From contig CAKUYO010000011.1 in NCBI GenBank assembly GCA_934716995.1, forward strand, positions 1-64,000: a DNA stretch of 64,000 bases. Direction: 5' to 3'. The notes below the pieces were generated by a model. That model ran no database searches and was not told the DNA's origin. It was given only the letters and a program-made list of their open reading frames with translations. Within the stretch, counting starts at the first letter, position 1, and each line of letters begins with the position of its first letter. This stretch comes from an uncultured Bacteroidales bacterium. GTDB taxonomy: Bacteria > Bacteroidota > Bacteroidia > Bacteroidales > Paludibacteraceae. This document shows positions 32,298-40,533 of this stretch, in pieces. The position numbers and the translations under genes were made by a program.

Positions 32298-32576
32298 TTA
32301 CCATTTCATAGATTCTCTTTTGCATGCATCAGCACAAGTCTGTGAACAAGTTCGTGAACAATTATAACCACAATTACTTGTACAACCGGCAAAACATTCT
32401 GCACAAGTACCTCTACATGAATTAGTACATTCTTTACAAGGTTCGCTACCATACATCTTTACAACTGGTAACGATGAAAGCACGACTGCGCCGACAACAG
32501 GCAGCGCGGCTTTGGCTGCCTTCTTGAAGAACTCGCGACGCGATTGGAGTTCTTCGCTTGAATTTTTATTAGACAT
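32298..32576 (-). CDS. CXXX-repeat RiPP precursor 2 with twin-arginine signal
   Basis: 92 residues from the ATG at 32576. Tat signal SRREFFKKAAK, hydrophobic LPVVGAVVLSSLPVV, then a Cys-rich tail with 11 cysteines (gaps 2,3,3,2,3,3,3,3,3,3) rich in Ser, Thr, Gly and Asn. It parallels precursor 1 in Cys number and signal but differs in the spacer residues, so the operon makes two related peptides. A longer upstream reading to 32732 has no supporting features. No clear promoter is visible ahead of it. Confidence 0.85.
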   Translation of the reverse strand: MSNKNSSEELQSRREFFKKAAKAALPVVGAVVLSSLPVVKMYGSEPCKECTNSCRGTCAECFAGCTSNCGYNCSRTCSQTCADACKRESMKW

Positions 32577-33146
32577 AAAACATACGTTTTGTGCATAGGA
32601 ACTCCCGACTATGCGATAATAAATTGGATTAGACAGGTACATAACAAAAAACGTGGAGTTCGACCGTCGTCGTTCCACGAATTGAGGCTGTCGCATTGCC
32701 TTGAGTAATAGAACCGACAACGCGAAGCCCACGCCAATATAAGACCTATACGCACACCTACGATAAAAACTACACTCTGCAAAAGAGCATAGATAGAGAA
32801 CATCAATGGTACTTGCATACCACTTACGAACAAAACGTCCGCGTCCCTACACAGGTTGCGAAATATACTTATATTCCGAGGACATCTATCGTTGCTAAGT
32901 CTGATTACTCTAAAGAAACTGCGACATTTCAATTCGTCAGAACAGAGCGCAATAAACGCCTTTTATTATGTCTGTGAAGCCCATTACATTGATGTTTGGC
33001 GGGCTTACTGCTTGTGCAAGCCATAATACCCACCCCACACCTCTGCGTGAACTTCAATAGGTCTCTATGTTTCACATCCCGAGACCAAGGATGTATTTAT
33101 TGTTTTATAGTCCCACAAACAAAAGGACTTACAGATGATGATATGA
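32577..33146. other. 570-bp stretch without a recognisable gene
   Basis: Between the RiPP precursors and the toxin-antitoxin pair. I see hairpins (CGTGGA..TTCCAC around 32650, GCATAG..CTATGC around 32595, GGTCTC..GAGACC around 33060-33090) but no convincing gene, RNA family or consensus promoter. It may contain the leader and promoter of the RiPP operon in a form I do not recognise, or decayed sequence. Confidence 0.5.
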
Positions 33147-33530
33147 TTATAACTGCGTGATCAAAAAATCCACAGCCTCCAATAACGGAAGCAAATCATT
33201 CTTAATAACCCCATACACAAATTCAGCGTCTATATCAAAATAGCCATGGGCTATATGATTTCGCATAGCCATTACTTCCTGCCATGGTATTTCCGGACGA
33301 AGTAACAATAACTGCCCCTCTGTTCGCTTATCCACTTTCTTGAGCCCTTCGCCGATAGCTTCTATCAGCATACAATTAGCAGCCAAACGTCTCATCCCTT
33401 CAGAAGAATGCAACCAATCATCTACGCTCACCACATCGGTATTCCATTCATTTAGTTGTATGATTGCCGATTGAATTTGCGATAATGTGCGTTTTGCCAA
33501 TTCACGCTGCTCCGAAGATAGTGATACCAT
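33147..33530 (-). CDS. hepT: HepT-like RNase toxin
   Basis: 127-residue helical protein of the HepT/DUF86 family. The RNase-type motif R90-x4-H95-x-Y97 is intact (MRNHIAHGYFDID). HepT toxins are neutralised when their MntA partner transfers AMP to the Tyr of this motif. The gene overlaps mntA by 29 bp, the standard arrangement with the antitoxin first. Confidence 0.88.
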   Translation of the reverse strand: MVSLSSEQRELAKRTLSQIQSAIIQLNEWNTDVVSVDDWLHSSEGMRRLAANCMLIEAIGEGLKKVDKRTEGQLLLLRPEIPWQEVMAMRNHIAHGYFDIDAEFVYGVIKNDLLPLLEAVDFLITQL

Positions 33531-33804
33531 TTTTCTCTACTTGGTTTAGAAAGTACGTACTGAGGTTGCTGTGCTTGCGGATTAAATCCACATTGCAGCC
33601 TAATAGTTTCTCCAAAAACAATTGCGCACCACAAACATCTTTCATCGTGGCGGGCATCTCAACAAAGATATCCACATCGCTGTCTTCCCGCTGCTCGCCG
33701 CGTGCCACAGAACCGAAAAGACGCATATACGATATGCCAAACCGTGTTTGTAGTTCAGCAGCATGTGCCCGAAGCGTATCTATGTAATATTGTGTACTAT
33801 TCAT
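33502..33804 (-). CDS. mntA: MntA-like nucleotidyltransferase antitoxin
   Basis: 100-residue minimal nucleotidyltransferase. The GSx10DxD motif is complete: Gly31-Ser32 and Asp43/Asp45 (GSVARGEQREDSDVDIF). It should adenylylate and silence the adjacent HepT. Small size and overlap with hepT fit the MntA/HepT system. No clear promoter was found in the 190 bp before the gene. Confidence 0.88.
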   Translation of the reverse strand: MNSTQYYIDTLRAHAAELQTRFGISYMRLFGSVARGEQREDSDVDIFVEMPATMKDVCGAQLFLEKLLGCNVDLIRKHSNLSTYFLNQVEKNGITIFGAA

Positions 33805-33996
33805 AGCAACAATTTTTCATAAATAAAACATTAAAACGATTGTGCAGGCATATATCTGTCAGTTTTTACAAGGTACGAAACAAAAGGACACTATACTATT
33901 TTAATCATTATTACTATTCGGTTGCAAAATTACGATAAATTTTTCGTTTGTACAAACTAAAACAGTTATATAAATGCTGTTTCTTTCTATATATTG

Positions 33997-34911
33997 CTAT
34001 TTTTTCTTGTCCTTCTTGTCTTTCTGACCAAAGAGGGAGAAATGGACGTAGCGTTTGGGGTTGGCTTTGAGGTCGGTAAGGAGCGAATCGGCAGAGACGA
34101 CGGTGGCATCAATGTTCCGATAGAGCGCTTTGTCGTGGAGCAAGAGACCGAGCGTACCGTTATCCGAATTGACATCCGCAAGCGTGGTATTCACCTGCGC
34201 TACAGTCGAATCTACACGCGCCACGGTAGCGGCGATGTCCGCACCGTTGAGGTCGGAAGCAATCTGTTTGATACTGCTGATGGTACTGTCCGCATTGTCC
34301 ACAATCTGCGGCACCTTGTCAGCCATCAGTCCTTTGAGGTCGCGGGATACGGTGGTGAGGTCGGACGATATATTGTCCACATTCGCCAATGTGTTTGCCA
34401 AGTGGTCGTTTGCCAACTGGCTGTTGAGTTGGTTGACCAGCGAATCCACGCCGCTGATGGTACTGCCGAGCGATGCCAAGAGGTTCTCCTGCAGGTTCTC
34501 CACCAAGCCCGGTATATAGACGGTGGGCAATGTCTCGCCCGACTTGCACAGTTCCTGACTGTGCTCAGCGGGCAGTTGCAGTTCGATAGCCATACCGCCG
34601 AGCAAACCGTCTGCCACAAGTGCCATCCGGGTACCGCGCGGCAGATCAATATCCCGGTTGACGGATACTTCTATCGTAAAGGCACTATCGCGCGTAAAAT
34701 CATACTTGATAGTGTTCACCTGTCCCACTTTATAACCGCGTATCAATACGGGTGCCTGCTCTTCCAGACCGTGGATATTGTCGAATACGCCGTTGAAAGC
34801 GTACATGGACGAGAATATATTGACTCCTTTCAGAAAATTGAAGCCGAAAAACAACAAAAAGATACAAACGACGGCAAGAATGCCGACCTTGATTTCACGA
34901 GCGTATTTCAT
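33997..34911 (-). CDS. MlaD/MCE-family protein
   Basis: 304 residues. An N-terminal membrane anchor (KVGILAVVCIFLLFFGFNFL) is followed by an MCE domain (VLIRGYKVGQVNTIKYD, DLPRGTRMALVADGLLGG). A long region of helical repeats rich in Asp, Ser and Val and a basic tail (KDKKDKKK) follow. MlaD-like proteins form hexameric rings for phospholipid transport between the two membranes. No MlaE/MlaF partners are in the window. It lies behind the amidase gene, separated by the 66-bp tandem repeats. A weak hairpin AAACAG..CTGTTT (33960-33982) follows it. Confidence 0.87.
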   Translation of the reverse strand: MKYAREIKVGILAVVCIFLLFFGFNFLKGVNIFSSMYAFNGVFDNIHGLEEQAPVLIRGYKVGQVNTIKYDFTRDSAFTIEVSVNRDIDLPRGTRMALVADGLLGGMAIELQLPAEHSQELCKSGETLPTVYIPGLVENLQENLLASLGSTISGVDSLVNQLNSQLANDHLANTLANVDNISSDLTTVSRDLKGLMADKVPQIVDNADSTISSIKQIASDLNGADIAATVARVDSTVAQVNTTLADVNSDNGTLGLLLHDKALYRNIDATVVSADSLLTDLKANPKRYVHFSLFGQKDKKDKKK

Positions 34912-34945
34912 ATTAAATCTGTTTTCGTATTATATTATCTCCTTT

Positions 34946-35077
34946 GCCTGCGGCAAGAAATCCAAGTAAATTCTTTATTAGGAGCATCCATAAATTACCA
35001 TAAATCTTATCGCCTGCGGCAAGAAATCCAAGTAAATTCTTTATAGGGAGCATCCATAAATTACCATAAATCTTATC
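34946..35077. repeat. Two tandem 66-bp repeats between the amidase and mlaD-like genes
   Basis: Two copies (34946-35011 and 35012-35077), differing at two positions, plus the start of a third (GCCTACAGCGAAGAA). Each begins GCCTGCGGCAAGAAATCC. 66 bp is six times 11. The repeat happens to be open on the minus strand but is too short to be a gene. Confidence 0.92.
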
Positions 35078-35106
35078 GCCTACAGCGAAGAACAAGAGTA
35101 GTATTT

Positions 35107-36207
35107 TTATTTTTCTATTTTGATAATCCAACAATCGGGGAAGTGTTTGCGTATCTCTTTTTGGGTACGCACCACGGCTTCACGGTCAACCGATTCACCA
35201 TAGTAGTATTTGTACCAGCCGTCCACCTGCAGACACCCGCAAGACAGTCCTTTCAGGCGCGAATCCTTGTCGGAAACGGGTGTGCGGGATGCCAGAATCT
35301 GAATAGCATAGGTGGTCTGTTTCGGAGCCGTCACGACCGTCCATGGAAGGCTGTCCTGCTGCTTCGGCAGCGTATCTACGGAGGCGGCAACGGATGTTTT
35401 TTCCACCGCTGCCGTATCTTTCGGCAGGAGCGGTTTCGCCGGCGTACGATGTGTAAACTGCGCAAAGGCATTGCACAACGACTGCGCCATATCTCGCTGC
35501 CCCTTCTCGGAGGCAAGGTACTTCTCCTCGGCAGGATTGGAGATAAAGCCCATCTCGAGCAAGATACTCGGGCAAGCCGACTTGAGCAGCACCCAGAACG
35601 CCGCCTGGCGCACTCCCCGCTCCGCACGGTGGAGGTTCTCCACAAACTGGCGTTGCACAAAAGTGGCGAACTGCAACGACTGGTCCATATAGGCGTTCTG
35701 CATCAGTTCGAACATAATATAGGAGTCAATCGAATTGGGGTCGAAACCCTGGTAAGCCGTCTGGTAGTCGGACTCGAGTTTAATAACCGAGTTCTCCCGC
35801 ATAGCCACATCAAGGTTCTTGTCCATCTTCTCCGTACCGAGAATAAAGGTCTCCACCCCTTCAGCGGCTTTGGATTCGGATGAATTGGTATGGATACAGA
35901 TAAAGAGGTCGGCATTGTGGCTGTTCACAATGTCGGCACGCTTCTGCAAAGGGAGGAAAATATCAGTTTGGCGCGTATAGACCACGTTGACATCGGGGAA
36001 CTGCTCTTTGATCATCTTACCCGTAAGCAACGCCACATCGAGATTGAGGTTTTTCTCCTGCGCAATCTTGCCTATGGCTCCCGGGTCTTTGCCGCCATGA
36101 CCGGCATCGATGACCACCGTAAAAGGTTTGTCGGGCACGGTTTTCGCAGCAACGGGCAACACCGCAAGCAAAGAAACGACAATATATGGGAGTAGTTTTT
36201 TAGACAT
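35107..36207 (-). CDS. N-acetylmuramoyl-L-alanine amidase (Amidase_3) with C-terminal SPOR-like domain
   Basis: 366 residues from the ATG at 36207, which gives a signal peptide (KKLLPYIVVSLLAVLPVAA) and agrees with the promoter at 36225-36255. The zinc amidase domain has DAGHGGKDPGA, FICIHTNSSE and the catalytic ILLEMGFISN. After a Pro/Thr-rich linker, the last 85 residues (YAIQILASRTPV..GWYKYYYGE) resemble a SPOR peptidoglycan-binding domain. It should cleave the peptide from muramic acid, probably during cell separation. A longer reading frame to 36330 runs through the promoter and is rejected. Confidence 0.92.
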   Translation of the reverse strand: MSKKLLPYIVVSLLAVLPVAAKTVPDKPFTVVIDAGHGGKDPGAIGKIAQEKNLNLDVALLTGKMIKEQFPDVNVVYTRQTDIFLPLQKRADIVNSHNADLFICIHTNSSESKAAEGVETFILGTEKMDKNLDVAMRENSVIKLESDYQTAYQGFDPNSIDSYIMFELMQNAYMDQSLQFATFVQRQFVENLHRAERGVRQAAFWVLLKSACPSILLEMGFISNPAEEKYLASEKGQRDMAQSLCNAFAQFTHRTPAKPLLPKDTAAVEKTSVAASVDTLPKQQDSLPWTVVTAPKQTTYAIQILASRTPVSDKDSRLKGLSCGCLQVDGWYKYYYGESVDREAVVRTQKEIRKHFPDCWIIKIEK

Positions 36208-36224
36208 ACCGATCGAATTTGCTG

Positions 36225-36255
36225 CAAAGTTACTGCATTTTTTTCGAATTGCCAA
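36225..36255 (-). promoter_or_regulatory. Bacteroides-type promoter of the amidase gene
   Basis: -33 TTG (36255-36253), 20-bp spacer, -7 TAACTTTG (36232-36225) on the minus strand. It gives a leader of about 15 nt before the ATG at 36207. Confidence 0.82.
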
Positions 36256-36305
36256 GAGTTTGGCAGGCAATCTTAAAATTTGACATGTTTTGAGGAAGCG
36301 GCAGG

Positions 36306-36386
36306 CACCTGCTATCCACCTGACATCCACCTGACATCCACCTTACTTTTCAATGCACAATGCATAATACACAATGCACAATGGGA
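36306..36386. repeat. 11-bp array followed by a 7-bp array
   Basis: CACCTGCTATC, CACCTGACATC twice and the partial CACCTTACTTT (36306-36349) have an 11-bp period. Directly after come five 7-bp units related to AATGCAC (36352-36386). Both lie between the ATPase and amidase genes. Confidence 0.9.
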
Positions 36387-36425
36387 TCTTAACAAAACGC
36401 ACTTTTTTTTTGAATTGCCCTCCAT

Positions 36426-37682
36426 CTAACTCACGAAATCCACTTTATGCATTAGAAAATCCCAAAGATTGAGATATAAGATTCCGTTGTCATTGCGATA
36501 GGTAGGCGTCAGCCCCGCCACAATAATTACCTTTTGAAAGCCGTCTTTGATATGCAGCAGCGACTGCTGTTCCTGACGGTCTTTTTCCTCATTAGGAATA
36601 GTATAAGCCGATTGGATATAATAGCGTTCATAGCCTTTGTTGCACACGAAATCGATCTCCAGAACCTGTCGTATAGACTTACCTTCTTCGTTTTTTGTAT
36701 TCAATACCACCTGCCCGACATCCACCGAATAGTCTCTGGCACGCAATTCATTGTATATCAAGTTTTCCAAAAGATGTGTCTGTTCATTTTGACGGAAATT
36801 GATACGTGCATTTCTCAACCCCAAATCTTCGAAATAATATTTGGCAGGCGTATCAATATAGCGGCGTCCCTTAATATCATACCGAACGGCTTTTTCCAAC
36901 AAAAAAGAATCCTGTAACAAATCAATATAACGCTTGATAGTCTCCGCTGTCAGTGCGCTATGTTTTACCGAACGGAAAGTATCTTCCAATTTTTTCGGAC
37001 TCACCAAGCCACCTACCGACGAGGACAGAATATCCACCAATTCAACCAGATCATCATCATTCATCACCTTATATCGTTCTTTGATATCGCGCAAGTAGGT
37101 CTCGCGCATCAGATTTTTAAGATATAGTTCCTTCTGTTCGGCAGTAGGCAGTGCCGTAATATGCGGAAGCCCGCCATAAAGCATATATTCGCGCAATGCC
37201 TCGGTCTCGTTTTTGCCTTCGAAATACGGTCTTATTTCTGAAAAACTAAGCGGATGCACACGTATCTCATCTCCGCGTCCACGGAACTCCGTAATCACAT
37301 CGGCGGAAAGCAAGTGCGAGTTGGAACCGGTAACATACAGGTCGGCATTGGGGACCTTGAGGTAACTATTGAGCACGTCCTCAAACTCATCCACCATCTG
37401 TATCTCATCAATCAGAACATAGTGCATTTGGTCATCCGACAGCCGACTGTCGATATATGCAAGCAGTGCATCCGGGTTACGCAGTTTGCTGTTGCGGCGA
37501 TCCTCCAAATCAATCATTATCAGATGTGCATCATCTGTTCCTTGTTGCCGCAGATAGTCTGCAAAGATATGAAAAAGCAGGTATGATTTGCCTGCACGCC
37601 GTATGCCAGTTACCACCTTAATCATACCATTATGCATACGATTCTTCAGTTGCTGCAGGTATGTCTCTCTCAAAAATTCCAT
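36426..37682 (-). CDS. AAA ATPase with DUF4143 domain
   Basis: 418 residues. Walker A GIRRAGKSYL (residues 26-35), a Walker B-like YVLIDEIQMV near 100, and the DUF4143 C-terminal half (DIKGRRYIDTPAKYYFEDLGLRNA, LENLIYNELRARDYSVD, IDFVCNKG). This family is widespread in Bacteroidota and its role is unknown; a toxin-, transposon- or nuclease-related function has been suggested because the C-terminal part resembles PD-(D/E)XK folds. It is transcribed from a consensus promoter, divergently from the Rsh gene. Confidence 0.88.
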   Translation of the reverse strand: MEFLRETYLQQLKNRMHNGMIKVVTGIRRAGKSYLLFHIFADYLRQQGTDDAHLIMIDLEDRRNSKLRNPDALLAYIDSRLSDDQMHYVLIDEIQMVDEFEDVLNSYLKVPNADLYVTGSNSHLLSADVITEFRGRGDEIRVHPLSFSEIRPYFEGKNETEALREYMLYGGLPHITALPTAEQKELYLKNLMRETYLRDIKERYKVMNDDDLVELVDILSSSVGGLVSPKKLEDTFRSVKHSALTAETIKRYIDLLQDSFLLEKAVRYDIKGRRYIDTPAKYYFEDLGLRNARINFRQNEQTHLLENLIYNELRARDYSVDVGQVVLNTKNEEGKSIRQVLEIDFVCNKGYERYYIQSAYTIPNEEKDRQEQQSLLHIKDGFQKVIIVAGLTPTYRNDNGILYLNLWDFLMHKVDFVS

Positions 37683-37724
37683 TTGCGTCGATTTTTTTTG
37701 CGTATTTCTATATTATTTCCAGCG

Positions 37725-37756
37725 CAAAGATACAATAAAAAACACAGATATGCAAA
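37725..37756 (-). promoter_or_regulatory. Bacteroides-type promoter of the DUF4143 ATPase gene
   Basis: -33 TTTG (37756-37753), 20-bp spacer, -7 TATCTTTG (37732-37725). A leader of about 40 nt precedes the ATG at 37682. Confidence 0.82.
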
Positions 37757-37975
37757 CAGTTGCCGAATTTTTCTACGGGTATTTGCATTTTTATGACTAT
37801 TCTCCATATAAAAATGCCGACCTTGCCAACCAACCAACCAACCTTATTTAACTCTATACACCCGTGTACGCGGGCGGGGGTGTATGTTTTTAGAAAAAGG
37901 TCGGTTGGTTGGCAAGGTTGGCGGGAGTAAGCAAACACTCTCTTTCTCCACTATTGGACAAAAAGCGCGGGCGGG
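37757..37975. other. Nested inverted repeat between divergent promoters
   Basis: Arms 37816-37839 (GCCGACCTTGCCAACCAACC plus AACC) and 37899-37922 are complementary at 22 of 24 positions. Inside is a second perfect 8-bp pair, ATACACCC (37856-37863) and GGGTGTAT (37878-37885). The element lies upstream of both flanking promoters, so it is not in either mRNA leader. It could be a cruciform, a regulator-binding site, or a small RNA gene. Confidence 0.7.
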
Positions 37976-38007
37976 TTTGCATATATGGAATAGTTTTTGT
38001 AATTTTG
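37976..38007 (+). promoter_or_regulatory. Bacteroides-type promoter of the Rsh gene
   Basis: -33 TTTG (37976-37979), 20-bp spacer, -7 TAATTTTG (38000-38007). A leader of about 12 nt precedes the ATG at 38025, which fixes the start of the Rsh protein. Confidence 0.85.
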
Positions 38008-38024
38008 CAGACCTTTTCAGTACA

Positions 38025-40274
38025 ATGACAGAAAGCGAGTTTACACAGGAAGAAGAGCAGATGATTCAGCACGAGTTTGAGGCGCTCTTAGACGATTATG
38101 CCCATACGATGCACCGCCAGAAGGTGGAACTGATCACGCATGCTTTTCATTTTGCCAAGCAGGCACACAAGGGTGTCCGCCGCCTGAGCGGCGAGCCGTA
38201 TATCATGCACCCGCTGGCAGTGGCGCGTATCTGTGTGCGGGAAATAGGTCTTGGCAGCACGAGCATCTGCAGTGCGCTGCTCCACGATGTGGTGGAGGAC
38301 ACCGACTATACAACCGAGGATATACGCAACCTCTTCGGCGACAAGATCGCCCAGATAGTGGACGGACTGACGAAGATCTCAGGCGGCGTATTCGGCGAAC
38401 ACGCCAGCGAGCAGGCGGAGAACTTCCGCAAACTGCTGCTTACCATCTCCGACGACATCCGCGTCGTACTGATCAAGATAGCCGACCGGTTGCACAATAT
38501 GCGCACCCTCGGCGCACAACCGAAAGACAAGCAGTACAAGATTGCCGGCGAGACACAGTATATCTATGCCCCGCTGGCACACCGCCTGGGTCTGTTCCCC
38601 ATCAAAACGGAACTGGAAGATCTGAGTTTCAAATACGAGCACCCCGATACCTACGCCGAGATAGAAGCCAAGTTGGCGGCGAACAAGAACGCCCAGATGG
38701 CAACTTTCGAGACGTTTTCCGCCCCTATCCGCACCAAATTGGAGGCAATGGGGTATCGGTTCAGCATTACGGCACGCATCAAGTCGGTCTATTCGATATG
38801 GAAAAAGATGACCACCCAGCAGATACCGTTCGAGGACGTGTATGACCTGCTGGCGGTGCGTATCGTGTTTACGCCCAACGAGTCGATGTCGGAGAAAGAC
38901 CAATGCTGGATGATCTACTCCGCTATCACGGAGATCTACCGGCCGCACCCCGAGCGTATCCGCGACTGGATCAGCACGCCGAAAGCCAACGGCTATGAGG
39001 CACTGCACGTAACCGTGATGGGGCAGGACGGCGAGTGGATCGAAGTGCAGATACGTACCGACCGCATGCACGAACTGGCGGAACGCGGTCTGGCGGCGCA
39101 CTGGAAATACAAGACGGGCGAGTCGGACGAGTCGGAATTAGACAAATGGCTATGCGAGATAAAGGAGATTCTGGAGCACCCCGAGAAGGATGCGATGGAG
39201 TTTCTCGACACGTTCAAACTGAACCTGTTTGCGCAGGAGGTGTTTGTTTTCACGCCGAAAGGCGAGATTAAGACTATGCCGCAGGGGGCGACCGCCCTCG
39301 ATTTTGCTTTCCTGCTCCACTCCGAACTGGGCGAGCATTGTATCGGTGCAAAGGTGAACCATACTCTGGTGCCGCTCAGTTACGTATTGAAAGGCGGCGA
39401 CCAAGTAGAAATCCTGACCTCGGGCAGCCAGCACCCGCAGGAGAACTGGCTCGATTTTGTAACGACCGCCAAGGCACAGTCGTGCCTGCGCGAGTATTTC
39501 CGCCGCGAGGAGAGGCAGTATATCAAGCGCGGCGACAAACTCTTCCACGATGCATGGGGTATGCTGGAGGCAAAAGGCAGCGAGGATATGGCATTGCAGC
39601 GTATGCTCAACCATTACCAACTCACCCGCCCGAGCCAACTCTATCTGCAAATAGGTCAGGGAGTGATACGCTTGGACGACATGCAGCAGATTATCTTCCC
39701 GAAGAAAGGTTTCTGGGCGCGTCTCAACCCCTTCTCGTCGGCAGACAAGGAGAAAGACAAACCGCAACCTGCTCTGCAACAGCCGCAGACACCGGCACAG
39801 GCGGCTCCAAAATCGCACCAAACGATAGTCCTGACGGATGAAAATCTGGGGCACGATTATATCCTTGCCGACTGCTGCCACCCCATTCCCGGCGACGAAG
39901 TACTCGGTTATCTGGGCGACGACGGCAAGATGTATATCCACAAGATCGACTGCGACGAGGCGATGCTGCTCAAGTCGTCGCAAGGCAAACGCATCTATGC
40001 CGCCACATGGAACACCCATCGTGTACAATCGTTTGTCGAGACGATTGAGATACAAGGTATTGACAAGTTCGGTGTGTTTATCCATGTGCTGACGATCATT
40101 ACCGAGGAGTTCCACATCAACATCCGCTCCATGCAAGTGGCAGCCGATGACGGTATATTCAAGGGCGAACTGGAACTCTATGTCTATGACCGCAAGGAAC
40201 TGCAAGACCTGTTCCAAGCCCTCAAAAAGATAGAGGAGATCAAAGTGGTGAAACGGATAGAGACCAATAACTAA
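38025..40274 (+). CDS. RelA/SpoT-homologue (bifunctional (p)ppGpp synthetase/hydrolase)
   Basis: 749 residues. The HD hydrolase domain is intact (EPYIMHPLAVARICV; ALLHDVVEDTDYT near residues 84-96). The synthetase domain follows (VYDLLAVRIVFTP, YEALHVTVMG, HWKYKTGE), then TGS (VFTPKGEIKTMPQGATALDFAF) and a C-terminal ACT-like domain. Both activities therefore look present, as in Bacteroidota Rsh proteins. It controls the stringent response. A reading frame extending upstream to 37884 crosses the promoter and is rejected. Confidence 0.94.
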   Translation: MTESEFTQEEEQMIQHEFEALLDDYAHTMHRQKVELITHAFHFAKQAHKGVRRLSGEPYIMHPLAVARICVREIGLGSTSICSALLHDVVEDTDYTTEDIRNLFGDKIAQIVDGLTKISGGVFGEHASEQAENFRKLLLTISDDIRVVLIKIADRLHNMRTLGAQPKDKQYKIAGETQYIYAPLAHRLGLFPIKTELEDLSFKYEHPDTYAEIEAKLAANKNAQMATFETFSAPIRTKLEAMGYRFSITARIKSVYSIWKKMTTQQIPFEDVYDLLAVRIVFTPNESMSEKDQCWMIYSAITEIYRPHPERIRDWISTPKANGYEALHVTVMGQDGEWIEVQIRTDRMHELAERGLAAHWKYKTGESDESELDKWLCEIKEILEHPEKDAMEFLDTFKLNLFAQEVFVFTPKGEIKTMPQGATALDFAFLLHSELGEHCIGAKVNHTLVPLSYVLKGGDQVEILTSGSQHPQENWLDFVTTAKAQSCLREYFRREERQYIKRGDKLFHDAWGMLEAKGSEDMALQRMLNHYQLTRPSQLYLQIGQGVIRLDDMQQIIFPKKGFWARLNPFSSADKEKDKPQPALQQPQTPAQAAPKSHQTIVLTDENLGHDYILADCCHPIPGDEVLGYLGDDGKMYIHKIDCDEAMLLKSSQGKRIYAATWNTHRVQSFVETIEIQGIDKFGVFIHVLTIITEEFHINIRSMQVAADDGIFKGELELYVYDRKELQDLFQALKKIEEIKVVKRIETNN

Positions 40275-40533
40275 CCGTCCAAACAACACATAAAGAAACA
40301 AATACACGAAAAATGTAATCAAATATATTCAAATAACATTATCAGGCGAGAGCGGAACAAGCGGTAACACCGTATTGTCAAAAATTATTTATACATTAAT
40401 TATTGATAAAAACAAACACGCTGTTATCCATATAGGAAACGTAGGTGGATGGTTATAGGATGCGCTTATGATAGAAGGGGAATAAGTTCCACAAAAAATA
40501 AAGCAAATTTAACAAAACAAACGACATAGTGAT

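Noticed and set aside
32968..33060. 30-codon plus-strand frame with a lipobox-like GGLTAC
   Set aside because: Too short, no promoter or conserved context; probably chance.
37884..38024. N-terminal extension of the Rsh protein
   Set aside because: It would be encoded across the inverted repeat arm and the consensus promoter; the ATG at 38025 fits the family.
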